Assembly: GCA_965200775.1 (NCBI GenBank) | Contig: OZ241383.1 | Span: 186,001 to 250,000 of the forward strand | Reading direction: 5' to 3' | Length of the DNA: 64,000 nt | Source of the DNA: Poriferisocius sp965200775 | GTDB lineage: Bacteria > Actinomycetota > Acidimicrobiia > Acidimicrobiales > Bin134 | In this document: positions 15,999-24,687 of the stretch, piece after piece | How positions within the stretch are numbered: position 1 is the stretch's first letter | Layout: the number at the start of each line of letters is the position of its first letter | Position numbers and translations under genes: made by a program | Notes under the pieces: generated by a model | What the model was told of the DNA's origin: nothing | Database searches by the model: none | Seen by the model: the letters and a program-made list of their open reading frames with translations, nothing else

Positions 15999-17423
15999 CC
16001 GGGTGATCCCGGTCTTTTGACCCTTCGGGGGGCCGAGGTGCTGGCCCGGGCCGATGTGGTGGTCTACGACCGGCTCTCGGCCGCCTCGCTGCTCGATCTG
16101 GCCCCTGCGGGAGCGGAGCGCATCTCGGTGGGCAAGCAGCCCGGAGGCCCACGAACCGCCCAGGACGACATCAACGCCCTGCTGGTGGCTCGAGGCCGGG
16201 CAGGACGGCAGGTGGTGCGCCTCAAGGGCGGCGACCCCTTCGTGTTCGCCCGGGGTGGCGAGGAAGCAGCCGCCTTGGCCGCCGCCGGCGTTCCCTATGA
16301 GGTGGTCCCCGGCATCACCTCGGCAGTGGCCGTCCCCGCGTACGCCGGTATCCCGGTGACCATGAGGTACTCCTCCACCTCGTTCACGGTAGTGACCGGC
16401 CACGAGGACGAACTGGCCAAGGGCGGGGGTTCGGTGAATTGGGAAGCGGTGGCCGCACTGGGCGGCACGGTGGTGGTGCTCATGGGAGCGGCCCGCTGCC
16501 GGGCCATCTGCGACCGGTTGATGGCCGCGGGAATGCCCGGCGACACCCCAGCGGCCGCTGTTCAGTGGGGCACCCGTCCCACCCAGCGCACCCTGCGGGC
16601 CACCCTGTCCGAGCTGGCCGACCTGGGTCCCAAACCGCCCACCACCATCGTCATCGGCGAGGTGGCGTCGGCTGATCTGGCCTGGTTCGAGAACCTGCCC
16701 CTGTTCGGACACCGGATCGTGGTCACCCGAGCCCAGCCCCAGGCCGGCATGTTCGCCGAGGAGCTCAGGCGGAGGGGCGCAGACGCCATCGAGCTGCCGG
16801 TCATCGAGTTCGCACCGTCGCCTGATCCGGCCCGCCTGTCCCGAGCCGCCGCCGAGGTGGGCCGCTACCAGTGGGTGGTGTTCACCTCGCCCAACGGGGT
16901 GGCCCGCTTTTTCGAGGAGCTTCGCGACGCCCGCAGCCTGGCCGGAGTTCAGGTGGCGGCCATCGGGCCGGTCACCGCCGCCGCTCTGGCAGAGCGAAAT
17001 GTGGTGGCCGACCTGGTGCCCGGACGGTTCATCGCCGAGGCCCTGCTGGAGGCCATGCCGCCCGGCCCCGGCCGGGTGCTCATACCCAGGGCGGAACAAG
17101 CCCGAGACGTGCTACCCGAAGGGCTGGCGGCCGCCGGGTGGGACGTGGATGTGGTACCCGCCTATCGCACGGTGGCCTGCACCCCCGAACCCGACGCACA
17201 GGCCCGGCTGTCCGACGCCGAGGCCATCACCTTCACCTCGTCGTCCACCGTCTCCAACTTCGTGGACGCCTACGGAACCGACATGGTGCCCGAGGTGGTG
17301 GCCACCATCGGGCCGATTACCACAGCCACGGCTCGCAACCTGGGACTCGAGGTGGTGGTTGAGGCCACCGAGCACACCATCGGCGGCCTGACAGCGGCCC
17401 TGGAGGACTTCTACGCCCGCTGA
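15972..17423 (+). CDS. uroporphyrinogen-III C-methyltransferase / uroporphyrinogen-III synthase fusion
   Basis: A two-domain enzyme common in actinobacteria. Residues 1-245 are the CobA/SUMT methyltransferase that makes precorrin-2: MTVYLVGAGPGDPGLLT, VVYDRL, VRLKGGDPFVFARGGEE, VPGITSA, and PVTMRYSSTSFTVVTGH. Residues from about 250 are HemD, which cyclises hydroxymethylbilane: IVVTRAQPQAGMFAEELRRRGA, VFTSPNGVARFF, FTSSSTVSNFV. It links the heme branch (HemC product) to the siroheme branch (the dehydrogenase at 13.1 kb). The start is the second copy of a duplicated region; a GTG-like start upstream at 15951 would read through the repeat and is less likely. Confidence 0.94.
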   Translation: MTVYLVGAGPGDPGLLTLRGAEVLARADVVVYDRLSAASLLDLAPAGAERISVGKQPGGPRTAQDDINALLVARGRAGRQVVRLKGGDPFVFARGGEEAAALAAAGVPYEVVPGITSAVAVPAYAGIPVTMRYSSTSFTVVTGHEDELAKGGGSVNWEAVAALGGTVVVLMGAARCRAICDRLMAAGMPGDTPAAAVQWGTRPTQRTLRATLSELADLGPKPPTTIVIGEVASADLAWFENLPLFGHRIVVTRAQPQAGMFAEELRRRGADAIELPVIEFAPSPDPARLSRAAAEVGRYQWVVFTSPNGVARFFEELRDARSLAGVQVAAIGPVTAAALAERNVVADLVPGRFIAEALLEAMPPGPGRVLIPRAEQARDVLPEGLAAAGWDVDVVPAYRTVACTPEPDAQARLSDAEAITFTSSSTVSNFVDAYGTDMVPEVVATIGPITTATARNLGLEVVVEATEHTIGGLTAALEDFYAR

Positions 17424-17490
17424 GGTCCCTGTACTCGATATCCCGACCACTGGCTGTCTCTCGGCTGAAGGGGGCGGTCGGCTCGAGTTC

Positions 17491-17496
17491 TAGGAT
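17491..17496 (+). promoter_or_regulatory. candidate -10 box before hemL
   Basis: TAGGAT matches TANNNT and ends 7 bases before the hemL ATG, suggesting a leaderless transcript separate from the hemA-hemC-cobA/hemD unit, which ends 80 bases upstream. No convincing -35 is seen. Confidence 0.35.
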
Positions 17497-17503
17497 CGCA
17501 GGC

Positions 17504-18760
17504 ATGGTCACCAACCGGGGATTGTTCGAGCGGGCGTTGCGGGTCACACCCGGCGGGGTCAACTCGCCGGTCCGCTCCTTCCGGTCGGTGGGCGGCACCC
17601 CCTACTTCGTAGACCGTGCCGAAGGGCCCTACGTGTGGGATGTGGAGGGCCGCCGGTACATCGACTACGTGCAGAGCTACGGTCCCGGCATTCTGGGCCA
17701 CGCCCACCCCGCGGTGACCGACGCCATCGTCAGGGCCGCCGCCGGTGGCACCAGCTACGGAGCGCCCACCGAGCGCGAGGTGCTGATGTCGGAGCTGCTC
17801 TGCAATCGGGTACCCGGGTTGGCCTGGACCCGGCTCACCTCCAGCGGCACCGAGGCGGCCATGGCAGCAATCCGCCTGGCTCGGGGGGTGACCGGCCGCA
17901 ACAAGATCATCAAGTTCGCGGGCTGCTACCACGGCCACAGCGACGCCCTGCTGGCCGCGGGGGGAAGCGGGGTGGCCAACCAGGGGCTGGCCGACTCGGC
18001 CGGGGTCACCCCCGGCGCGGTGGCCGACACCGTGGTGGCTCCCTACAACACGGTGCCGGTGGTGGACGACGAGGTGGCCGCTGTGGTGGTGGAGCCTGTG
18101 GCGGCCAACATGGGGGTGGTGGCCCCGGTTCCCGGTTTCCTGGAAGGGCTGCGAGCCGCCTGCGACCAGGCCGGGGCCCTGCTGGTGTTCGACGAGGTAA
18201 TCACCGGATTTCGACTGGCTTCGGGCGGGGCCGCCGAATGGTTCGGAGTTACCCCGGATCTGTGGTGCTTCGGAAAGGTGGTGGGGGGCGGCCTGCCCAT
18301 CGGCGTGTTCGGCGGTCGGGCGGAGTCGATGGATTTTCTTGCTCCTCTGGGCGGGGTGTACCAGGCCGGAACCCTCTCGGGAAACCCGCTTGCCACCGCA
18401 GCGGGCCTGGCCACCCTGGAGCAACTGACCTCCGACGCCTACACAACGCTGGCCGATACTGCGGCCACCCTGGCCGACGGGATGTTTGCCGCTGCCGCAG
18501 TGGCCGGTGTGGCCTGCACCGTCCCCAGGGTGGGATCGCTGCTCGGCGTGTTCTTCTGCGAGCAGCCTCCCGCCGATTTCGACCAGGCAAAGGCCGCGGC
18601 CGAGAACGGCGTGTATCCCCGGATGTTCCACGCCCTCCTGGAAGCCGGGATTGCGTTTGCTCCCGGCCCCTACGAGGCCCTGTTCCCCAGCCTGGCCCAC
18701 ACCGGCGACCACATCGATCTCACCGTGGAAGCGTTCGCCGCTGCTCTGTCGGAGCTGTGA
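17504..18760 (+). CDS. hemL: glutamate-1-semialdehyde 2,1-aminomutase
   Basis: A PLP enzyme that converts glutamate-1-semialdehyde to 5-aminolevulinate, the step after HemA. It shows TPGGVNSPVRSF at the N-terminus, SSGTEAAMAAIRLAR, FAGCYHGHSDALL, VFDEVITGFR and the PLP lysine in CFGKVVGGGLPIGVFGG. At 418 residues it is typical. It lies 80 bases after cobA-hemD, but hemB, which often sits between them, is not present in this window. Confidence 0.95.
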   Translation: MVTNRGLFERALRVTPGGVNSPVRSFRSVGGTPYFVDRAEGPYVWDVEGRRYIDYVQSYGPGILGHAHPAVTDAIVRAAAGGTSYGAPTEREVLMSELLCNRVPGLAWTRLTSSGTEAAMAAIRLARGVTGRNKIIKFAGCYHGHSDALLAAGGSGVANQGLADSAGVTPGAVADTVVAPYNTVPVVDDEVAAVVVEPVAANMGVVAPVPGFLEGLRAACDQAGALLVFDEVITGFRLASGGAAEWFGVTPDLWCFGKVVGGGLPIGVFGGRAESMDFLAPLGGVYQAGTLSGNPLATAAGLATLEQLTSDAYTTLADTAATLADGMFAAAAVAGVACTVPRVGSLLGVFFCEQPPADFDQAKAAAENGVYPRMFHALLEAGIAFAPGPYEALFPSLAHTGDHIDLTVEAFAAALSEL

Positions 18761-18787
18761 ACAGCGGACTTTCTGAGCTAGGCGGCG

Positions 18788-20041
18788 CTAAGGGCGAGCC
18801 GGGGCGGCCAGAGCGGTGGCTTTTGAGGCGGCCTTGAACAGGTACTCGGCCGGTCCGGGATTCTCCATGTCCATGAGGTTGGCCATTATCCGCAGCGCCC
18901 ACTCCATGAGCGGGCGGGACATCATGCCCACCCGGGTGAGCTTTCGCAGCAGCGCCGGGTTGCCGATCAGCCGGGCGAACTGGCGGGCCACCTGGAAGTA
19001 GGCCCCGTAGTGCCGGTCCAGAAGCTCGGGATACCGCCAGATGGCGCTGCCGTCTCCCGTGGCAACCGCCTCGGCCACCAAGTCGGCGGCCATTTGCCCG
19101 GTCTCGTAGGCGTAGTCGATCCCCTCGCCGTTGAACGGGTTGATCGACCCGGCAGCGTCCCCCACCACCAGGTAGTTGGGCCCCGCCTTGGGGCTCACCG
19201 ATCCGGCCATGGGCAGGCGCCCCCCCACCGGGGCCATCAATGGCTGGTCGGGGTCGATCTCCCAGTAGGCGGGCAGGGTGGCCGCGAACTCCCTCATGAG
19301 ATGAGATGTGTTCACCGAGGTGTAGTCGCGGAACGTGGACAGGAGCCCCACCCCCACGTTCACGGTGCCGTCGCCCGCGGGGAAGATCCAGCCGTAACCG
19401 GGCAGCGAGTTGCCGTTGCGGTCCCGCACGTCCAGGGAGCTCTCGATCCACGGTGTGTCGTGCAGCGGGCTCTCGAAGTAGGTGCGGATGGCCATGCCCT
19501 GGGGGTAGGTCCGGTCTCGGGCTGTGCCCAGGGCCCGGCCGAACCGGGAGTTGGCGCCGTCGGCCACCGCCACGTAGCGGGCCCTTATCTCGGTGGTGTT
19601 GCCGGTGGCCTTGTCCTTAACCTGGGCTCCGTCGAGCAACCCGTCAACCAGCAGCGGCCTGGTGGCTTCCACGCCCAGGTGAAGTTCGGCCCCGGCTTCC
19701 ACAGCGTGCTCGGCAACCATCCGGTCGAGGTCCCGTCGCCGGACCACGTAGCCGTAGTCGGGGAACACCGGGTGGGAGGGCCAGCTCAGCTCCATCATCG
19801 AGTGGTGAGCGAGCGTTCGCAGGCCGCCGTATCGGTGGTAGCGGGTCAGCTTGTCGCCCAGACCCATGTCGTCCAGCGCCTTGACCGCTCGGGGGGTGAG
19901 CCCGTCGCCGCAGGTCTTGTCCCGGGGGAACTGCTTGCGTTCCACTACCACTACGTCGAGGCCGTGCTGGGCCGCCCAGTAGGCGGTGGCCGCTCCTGCA
20001 GGACCGCCACCCACCACCAGCAGGTCGCGACGCGGGCTCAT
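18788..20041 (-). CDS. geranylgeranyl reductase-family flavoprotein, MenJ-like menaquinone reductase
   Basis: An FAD-dependent reductase of isoprenoid chains. In actinobacteria the member next to nuo (MenJ) saturates one isoprene unit of menaquinone. The FAD motif is LLVVGGGPAGAATAYWAAQ; the family segments are FPRDKTCGDGLTPRAV, YGWIFPAGDGTVNVGVG and LVVGDAAGSINPFNGEGI. At 417 residues with a C-terminal amphipathic region it is likely peripheral to the membrane. The start ATG 20041 is chosen over TTG 20047. Location beside complex III and complex I genes supports a menaquinone role. Confidence 0.85.
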   Translation of the reverse strand: MSPRRDLLVVGGGPAGAATAYWAAQHGLDVVVVERKQFPRDKTCGDGLTPRAVKALDDMGLGDKLTRYHRYGGLRTLAHHSMMELSWPSHPVFPDYGYVVRRRDLDRMVAEHAVEAGAELHLGVEATRPLLVDGLLDGAQVKDKATGNTTEIRARYVAVADGANSRFGRALGTARDRTYPQGMAIRTYFESPLHDTPWIESSLDVRDRNGNSLPGYGWIFPAGDGTVNVGVGLLSTFRDYTSVNTSHLMREFAATLPAYWEIDPDQPLMAPVGGRLPMAGSVSPKAGPNYLVVGDAAGSINPFNGEGIDYAYETGQMAADLVAEAVATGDGSAIWRYPELLDRHYGAYFQVARQFARLIGNPALLRKLTRVGMMSRPLMEWALRIMANLMDMENPGPAEYLFKAASKATALAAPARP

Positions 20042-20090
20042 CGGCAAATGGAGCGGCCACTCCGGCCGCGTCCGGTGGACCCCAGGGCCC

Positions 20091-20873
20091 TCAGCCCTCC
20101 CCGATTCCGGTCAGCAGGCCGCGCAGTGTGCTGGGGAACACCAGCCCGATCTCAAACTCGTCGGGCACCGCTTCCTCGGCCTCGAACAGCTCTTCGATTT
20201 CGGCCAACTCGGCATCGGAGGCTCCGCCCAGTACCCCCCGCTCGAAGTACACCACGGCCAGGATCTCCCGAGCGCTGAGGTCACCGCCGAAGGAAGGCAT
20301 GCCGTTGGCCGCTCCGAGTGACACGTTCCCGTCGTCCCCGTAGGGGGTGCCGGTGTCTGCCGGCGAACCGTTCACGACCCAGATGACGTGGTCTTCCCAG
20401 TCGTTGAACGTGCTGAGCACCTCGCCGTCGCTGATGGCGGGACCAACTCCACCGCCGCCCTCGGCACCGTGACAGCCGGCGCATCCTCCCGAATCGTCGT
20501 ACACCTCCCGACCCAGGGCGATGATCTCACTGTCCCGCTCCGGCGACTCCAGCGTGCCGGCGAAGATGATGGCCCAGAAGGGGAGGAAGATCAGCACCGG
20601 CACAGCCCACAGCGGGATCTTCTTGCGGCCCAGTGCGGCCTGGACCCACGGCTTGATCGGCTCCAGTACCGGCTCTGGTTCCGGCTCCAGGTCGGGCAGC
20701 GCGGGCAACGACGGGCCGGTGGAGGCCGCCGGTGTACCGGCCTGCACCACGGCGGGGGCCGCGGTGGTCTCCGACGCAGGTACCGCGGTGTCGGGCTCGT
20801 CGTCGGTGGCCGCGCCGAGTGCCTTACGACGATCTCGTGATCGTTGCAGAAGATGCTCGGGTACTTCGGTCAA
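20091..20873 (-). CDS. membrane-anchored monoheme cytochrome c with N-terminal PEHLL motif
   Basis: An electron-transfer protein: a cytoplasmic N-terminal tail (TEVPEHLLQRSRDRRKAL then acidic Pro/Ala-rich), one membrane segment (WAVPVLIFLPFWAIIFAG) and an extracytoplasmic cytochrome c domain with CAGCH and a later Met in NGMPSFGG as the likely sixth ligand. The start is TTG at 20873 because GGAGG lies five bases upstream. The PEHLL tail also occurs twice in the cytochrome b subunit IV gene at 23.0 kb. It is divergent from the bc-complex operon and probably works with it. Confidence 0.82.
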   Translation of the reverse strand: MTEVPEHLLQRSRDRRKALGAATDDEPDTAVPASETTAAPAVVQAGTPAASTGPSLPALPDLEPEPEPVLEPIKPWVQAALGRKKIPLWAVPVLIFLPFWAIIFAGTLESPERDSEIIALGREVYDDSGGCAGCHGAEGGGGVGPAISDGEVLSTFNDWEDHVIWVVNGSPADTGTPYGDDGNVSLGAANGMPSFGGDLSAREILAVVYFERGVLGGASDAELAEIEELFEAEEAVPDEFEIGLVFPSTLRGLLTGIGEG

Positions 20874-20963
20874 CGTTCCTCCGGTATGGCTACCGCCGGT
20901 GATTTGCGGCCGGCATGGCCGCCGACCGGGTGTCAGATTAGGCCCACCCGACGCTAGCGGCCT

Positions 20964-21049
20964 AACCAGCGCGGGCAGTGGTTTATCTTGAGGTTGATGG
21001 CGGTGCCCCAACCAGCGGGCGCAGTGGTTTATCTTGAAGGCGATGGCGG
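20964..21049. repeat. 40-nt imperfect direct repeat in the divergent regulatory gap
   Basis: 20964-21003 and 21010-21049 are similar over 40 bases (AACCAGC, then GCAGTGGTTTATCTTGA, then GATGGCGG). The repeats lie between the divergent cytochrome c and bc-complex genes, so they could be tandem operators or duplicated promoter elements. They could equally be the same kind of small duplication seen at gene junctions. Confidence 0.65.
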
Positions 21050-21145
21050 CGACATCGAGCGACGCCGCAGCATGGCCTTGATGTGTAGAACCACGGGGCC
21101 GGGCTACTACTATCAGTCCCGACTTGAATCCACGAAGGGAGGGTC

Positions 21146-21730
21146 GTGGCCGCCAAAAGGCCGATAGACATCGCTGTCACCAGGTTCTACATGGCCCTCG
21201 GGGGGACGGTCGTCCTCTACCTGGCCCTGTGGGCCTTCATCGCCGTCCACCAGTACGACGAGGGCGTGGGTGCGCCGTTCTTCAATGTGGCCCTCACCGC
21301 TTCCTCGGTGGTGGCCTACCTGGGCATCGCCGCGTTCTTGGAGTACGCCCGCCGTCGCCCGGTGGGGGCGTACTACACGTGGGGGGAGGCCATGCTGGCC
21401 GCGGCCGGGGTTTTCTTCCTGCTGTTCTGGATCTACGGCGTGGTGCCCCACCAGTGGCTGGTGTACGCCGACAGCGAGCTCGGCTGGCGCAAGGACCGCT
21501 TCATCGAGGGCTACTACGTGGGCAATCAGGGCATCATCAGTTGGGCCCTGCCGTTCGACCTTCCGTACCTGGTGTTGCGCGATGTTGTCGCAGTGGTGAT
21601 CTATGGTTTGGCTCTGACCGGGAACATCGCTGGATGGGTGGTGTGGCAGAACCGCGGGAAGACCGCTCCGGTCGAGTTGGAGAAGTCCGAGTACGGGCGG
21701 CCGATCGTGAGAGAGGGGGCACCGGTCTGA
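21146..21730 (+). CDS. membrane protein heading the cytochrome bc operon
   Basis: 194 residues with four predicted membrane segments (MALGGTVVLYLALWAFIAV, NVALTASSVVAYLGIAAF, AMLAAAGVFFLLFWIYGVV, LVLRDVVAVVIYGLAL) and a cytoplasmic C-terminal tail. I do not recognise the family. GTG start at 21146 follows a good ribosome site (AAGGGAGGG). The gene ends in TGATG overlap with the ferredoxin gene, so it is probably an accessory subunit or ferredoxin anchor of the bc complex. Confidence 0.75.
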   Translation: MAAKRPIDIAVTRFYMALGGTVVLYLALWAFIAVHQYDEGVGAPFFNVALTASSVVAYLGIAAFLEYARRRPVGAYYTWGEAMLAAAGVFFLLFWIYGVVPHQWLVYADSELGWRKDRFIEGYYVGNQGIISWALPFDLPYLVLRDVVAVVIYGLALTGNIAGWVVWQNRGKTAPVELEKSEYGRPIVREGAPV

Positions 21731-22146
21731 TGGCAGGAAGCGACGCCAACCCTCCCATGCCCGAGTTCCGCGACGACTACGTGCTGGTCGAGGTGGACAA
21801 CGACTACCTCCAGAGTCAGGTCAAGCCCAAGCAGTTCATCCACATCGACCAGTCCGAGTGCATCATGTGCGAGGGCTGCGTGGACATCTGCCCGTGGAAG
21901 TGCATCCACATGGTGGCACCCGACGCGGTGGACCTGGCTGTGGGCACCGAGCAGCCCGGCGTTGACCCCAGCGACCACGTGATCTTCACCATCGACGAGG
22001 ATGCCTGCACCCGGTGCGCGCTGTGTGTGGACCGGTGCCCCACCGGTGTGATCACCTTGGGCAAGCTGGGCGACCCCGGCGGCGACGGCGACCCGCATCA
22101 GCGCATGACCAGCTACGGCTACGGCTACGGAATGCGACTGGCCTAG
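21730..22146 (+). CDS. ferredoxin with two 4Fe-4S clusters
   Basis: A 138-residue iron-sulfur protein. Two cluster motifs are visible: CIMCEGCVDICPWKC near residue 50 and CTRCALCVDRCPTG near 95, the second lacking nothing essential. A 30-residue linker between them (VDLAVGTEQPGVDPSDHV) is longer than in small bacterial ferredoxins. It sits between a membrane protein and the cytochrome b gene, implying electron transfer to or from the quinone-oxidising complex. A ferredoxin in this position is uncommon. Confidence 0.88.
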   Translation: MAGSDANPPMPEFRDDYVLVEVDNDYLQSQVKPKQFIHIDQSECIMCEGCVDICPWKCIHMVAPDAVDLAVGTEQPGVDPSDHVIFTIDEDACTRCALCVDRCPTGVITLGKLGDPGGDGDPHQRMTSYGYGYGMRLA

Positions 22147-22183
22147 AACAAGAGCCCAGGACAGACAGGAAGCAAGGAGCACA

Positions 22184-22969
22184 GTGGCGAAACAGCCCAG
22201 ACCACCGGCAAGCGAACGGGCCAAGCAGGCCGCCAGCGACATGATGAGCGATGTCCAGGGGTCGCAGGCCTGGTCGTCCATCTTCCGCCCCGGCTCCATC
22301 TTCCGGAAGGGCTACAGCGACAGCCCCCGGAATCGCAGCTACGTGATCATGAACAGCGTGCTGTACCACCTTCACCCGGTAAAGGTGAAGCGCCATGCGG
22401 TGAAGGTCAGCTACACCCTGTGCCTGGGGGGTCTCAGCTTCTTCCTGTTCATCCTGCTCACCGTGACCGGGATCTTTCTCATGTTCTTCTACCGGCCCAC
22501 CGCCGCACAGGCCTGGGACGACATCTACATCCTCCAGACCTCGGTGACCTTCGGGCTCTTGGTGCGGAACATGCACCGATGGGCGGCCCATCTCATGGTG
22601 ATCACCGTGTTCCTGCACATGGCCCGGGTCTTCTACCACGGGGCCTACAAGCCGCCTCGCGAGTTCAACTGGGTCATCGGTGTCATCCTTTTGACCCTCA
22701 CCCTGCTGCTGTCGTTCACTGGCTACCTGCTTCCCTGGGATCAGCTGGCCCTTTGGGCGGTGACGGTGGGAACCAACATGATGGGCTTCACCCCTGTGTT
22801 CGGCGACCAAGTGCGCTTTGTGCTGCTCGGCGGGGTGGAGATCGGCACCGACACGCTGCTGCGATGGTACGTGCTCCATGTGCTGATGCTGCCCTTTGTG
22901 ATCGTCATATTCATGGCGATCCACTTCTGGCGAGTACGAAAGGATGGAGGTATTTCCGGGCCGCTCTAA
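22184..22969 (+). CDS. cytochrome b, N-terminal half (b6-like)
   Basis: The heme-bearing core of a bc/b6f-type complex that oxidises menaquinol. It has four membrane segments with two His pairs: RNMHRWAAHLM with VFLHMARVFYHGA, and WYVLHVLMLPF with FMAIHFWRVRKDGG. The segment GYLLPWDQLALWAVTV is the Qo-site cd1 region. At 261 residues it equals the N-terminal half only; the second half is the next gene, so cytochrome b is split as in b6f complexes, whereas most actinobacterial QcrB proteins are fused. GTG start with AAGGAG upstream. Confidence 0.92.
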   Translation: MAKQPRPPASERAKQAASDMMSDVQGSQAWSSIFRPGSIFRKGYSDSPRNRSYVIMNSVLYHLHPVKVKRHAVKVSYTLCLGGLSFFLFILLTVTGIFLMFFYRPTAAQAWDDIYILQTSVTFGLLVRNMHRWAAHLMVITVFLHMARVFYHGAYKPPREFNWVIGVILLTLTLLLSFTGYLLPWDQLALWAVTVGTNMMGFTPVFGDQVRFVLLGGVEIGTDTLLRWYVLHVLMLPFVIVIFMAIHFWRVRKDGGISGPL

Positions 22970-23010
22970 GCGGCGCCGTCATCACGACGCCCGGCCCGAC
23001 CTGAACGCCC

Positions 23011-23805
23011 ATGGCTGAGATTCCAGAACACCTCCTGAAGCGAGCCCAAGAGGCCCGCGAGCGCGCCGAAGCCCAAAAGGGCGGAAGCGGCGCGGCCCCT
23101 TCCGGCGGAGCCGACGCCTCGGGGGCCGAGGCTGCCGCCGCGGCCGGAGCGGGCGGGGGCCCCAAGATTCCCGATCACCTGCTGGACCGGTCCAAGTCGG
23201 CCCGGGAGCAAGCCGCATCGGGCGCAGCGGCCCCAGCAGCCACCGGTGGGGCGGCCACTGCGGTGGCCACGGCCGCCGCGCCGGCCCAGCCGGCAGCGAC
23301 AGGACCGGGTGGGGGCACCCAGCGCCTCCTCACCGTGGTCAAGTCGGGGTCGATCCAGGATGTCAAGGCCACCCCCACCGACAAGGTCCACGTCTGGCCC
23401 CACCTGCTGGTGGTGGAGTTCGTGGCAGCTCTGGTGTTCACGGCCATCACCTTGATCTTTTCCATCTTCGTCAACGCCCCGCTGCTGGAGTTGGCCAACT
23501 TCAACGAGACACCCAACCCGTCCAAGGCCCCCTGGTACTTCCTCGGACTCCAGGAGCTGCTCACCATGTTCCATCCCATGGTGGCGGGGGTTACCCTCCC
23601 CGGCGTCGTTCTGGGCCTCTTGATGCTGTCCCCGTACATCGACCGCAACCCCAGCAAGCGGCCCGAGGATCGCAAGTTCGCCATCTCGCTCATGACCGTC
23701 CACCTCATGTTCTGGGCCGCGCTGGTGATGATCGGCTCGTTCTTCCGAGGCCCGGGCTTCAACTTCATCTTCCCGTGGGAAGAGGGAATCTTCTTCGACT
23801 TGTAG
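23011..23805 (+). CDS. cytochrome b, C-terminal half (subunit IV-like) with N-terminal extension
   Basis: The second half of the split cytochrome b. The core (from about residue 125) has three membrane segments and the Qo-loop APWYFLGLQELL, the local version of PEWY. The first ~110 residues are a low-complexity Ala/Gly-rich extension that carries two copies of an IPEHLLKRAQ / IPDHLLDRSK motif (residues about 3-13 and 52-62). The same motif starts the cytochrome c at 20.9 kb. The extension could tether subunits together. Start ATG 23011. Confidence 0.9.
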   Translation: MAEIPEHLLKRAQEARERAEAQKGGSGAAPSGGADASGAEAAAAAGAGGGPKIPDHLLDRSKSAREQAASGAAAPAATGGAATAVATAAAPAQPAATGPGGGTQRLLTVVKSGSIQDVKATPTDKVHVWPHLLVVEFVAALVFTAITLIFSIFVNAPLLELANFNETPNPSKAPWYFLGLQELLTMFHPMVAGVTLPGVVLGLLMLSPYIDRNPSKRPEDRKFAISLMTVHLMFWAALVMIGSFFRGPGFNFIFPWEEGIFFDL

Positions 23806-23814
23806 GAACTGACC

Positions 23815-24687
23815 GTGGGTATCGCACTCTCCATCGCTATTCCGATCATCGTGGTTGCCGCGGTGATCGTGCTGGTCGGCGCGGCCCGTCGCCGCGAGAC
23901 CATGGCGGCCGAGGGTCGCCTGTCGCGGGAAACCCGTCGCCGGGACCGGGGTCGCACCGATGTGGACGACGCCTCCGAGCAGTCTGCTGCTCCCACCGGT
24001 CGGGAGGTGGAGAGGCAAGCGGTGCTGGCCCGCAAGACCGCCGGTACCGAGTTGGTGCCCGCCGCCGACGCCTCGGTGGAGGAGTGGACCCCGCCCGACC
24101 CCGATGCGGTGGGGGTGAGCCGCCGCCAGTTCCTGAATCGCAGCACGGTGGCCATGATGGGCCTCAGCCTCAGCGGCTTCGGCGCGGCGTGCGTGGCCTT
24201 CCTGTGGCCCCCGTTTGTGACCGGCTTCGGCGCCGATGTGAACGTGGGTTTGGTGGACGACGTGAAGTCCCGCATCAAGGACGAGAACGGCTTCCTCTAC
24301 GTGCCCGAGGGCCGGGCCTGGGTTACCGAGTACCCGCTGGCTGCCCTGCCCAAAGCCCAGAGCACCTACAGCGCCCCCGAGTTGGCCGGCATGGAGTCGG
24401 GGCTCGTTGCCCTGTTTCAGAAGTGTCCCCACTTGGGGTGCCGGGTGCCGTCGTGTTTGACCTCGCAATGGTTCGAGTGCCCCTGCCACGGCTCCCGCTA
24501 CAACCAGGTCGGTGAGAAGCGGGGCGGACCCGCACCCCGGGGCATGGACCGGTTCGCCATGACGGTGAACGGCAAGGGCGAGTTCATCATCCGGACCGGC
24601 ACCGTCATCCAGGGGCCGCCGATCGGGGTGAACACCACCGGGCAGGAGCCCGAGGGGCCGAGCTGTCTTGGGGGGGCATCGCACTGA
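23815..24687 (+). CDS. Rieske [2Fe-2S] iron-sulfur protein
   Basis: The high-potential electron acceptor of the bc complex. The cluster motifs CPHLGC (box 1) and CPCHGS (box 2) are near the C-terminus with the expected linker. It has an N-terminal membrane helix and a second hydrophobic segment following a twin-arginine-like SRRQFLNRS (residues about 102-110), consistent with Tat export of the cluster domain. At 290 residues it is longer than the b6f Rieske but similar to actinobacterial QcrA. GTG start, 9 bases after the cytochrome b gene. Confidence 0.93.
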   Translation: MGIALSIAIPIIVVAAVIVLVGAARRRETMAAEGRLSRETRRRDRGRTDVDDASEQSAAPTGREVERQAVLARKTAGTELVPAADASVEEWTPPDPDAVGVSRRQFLNRSTVAMMGLSLSGFGAACVAFLWPPFVTGFGADVNVGLVDDVKSRIKDENGFLYVPEGRAWVTEYPLAALPKAQSTYSAPELAGMESGLVALFQKCPHLGCRVPSCLTSQWFECPCHGSRYNQVGEKRGGPAPRGMDRFAMTVNGKGEFIIRTGTVIQGPPIGVNTTGQEPEGPSCLGGASH

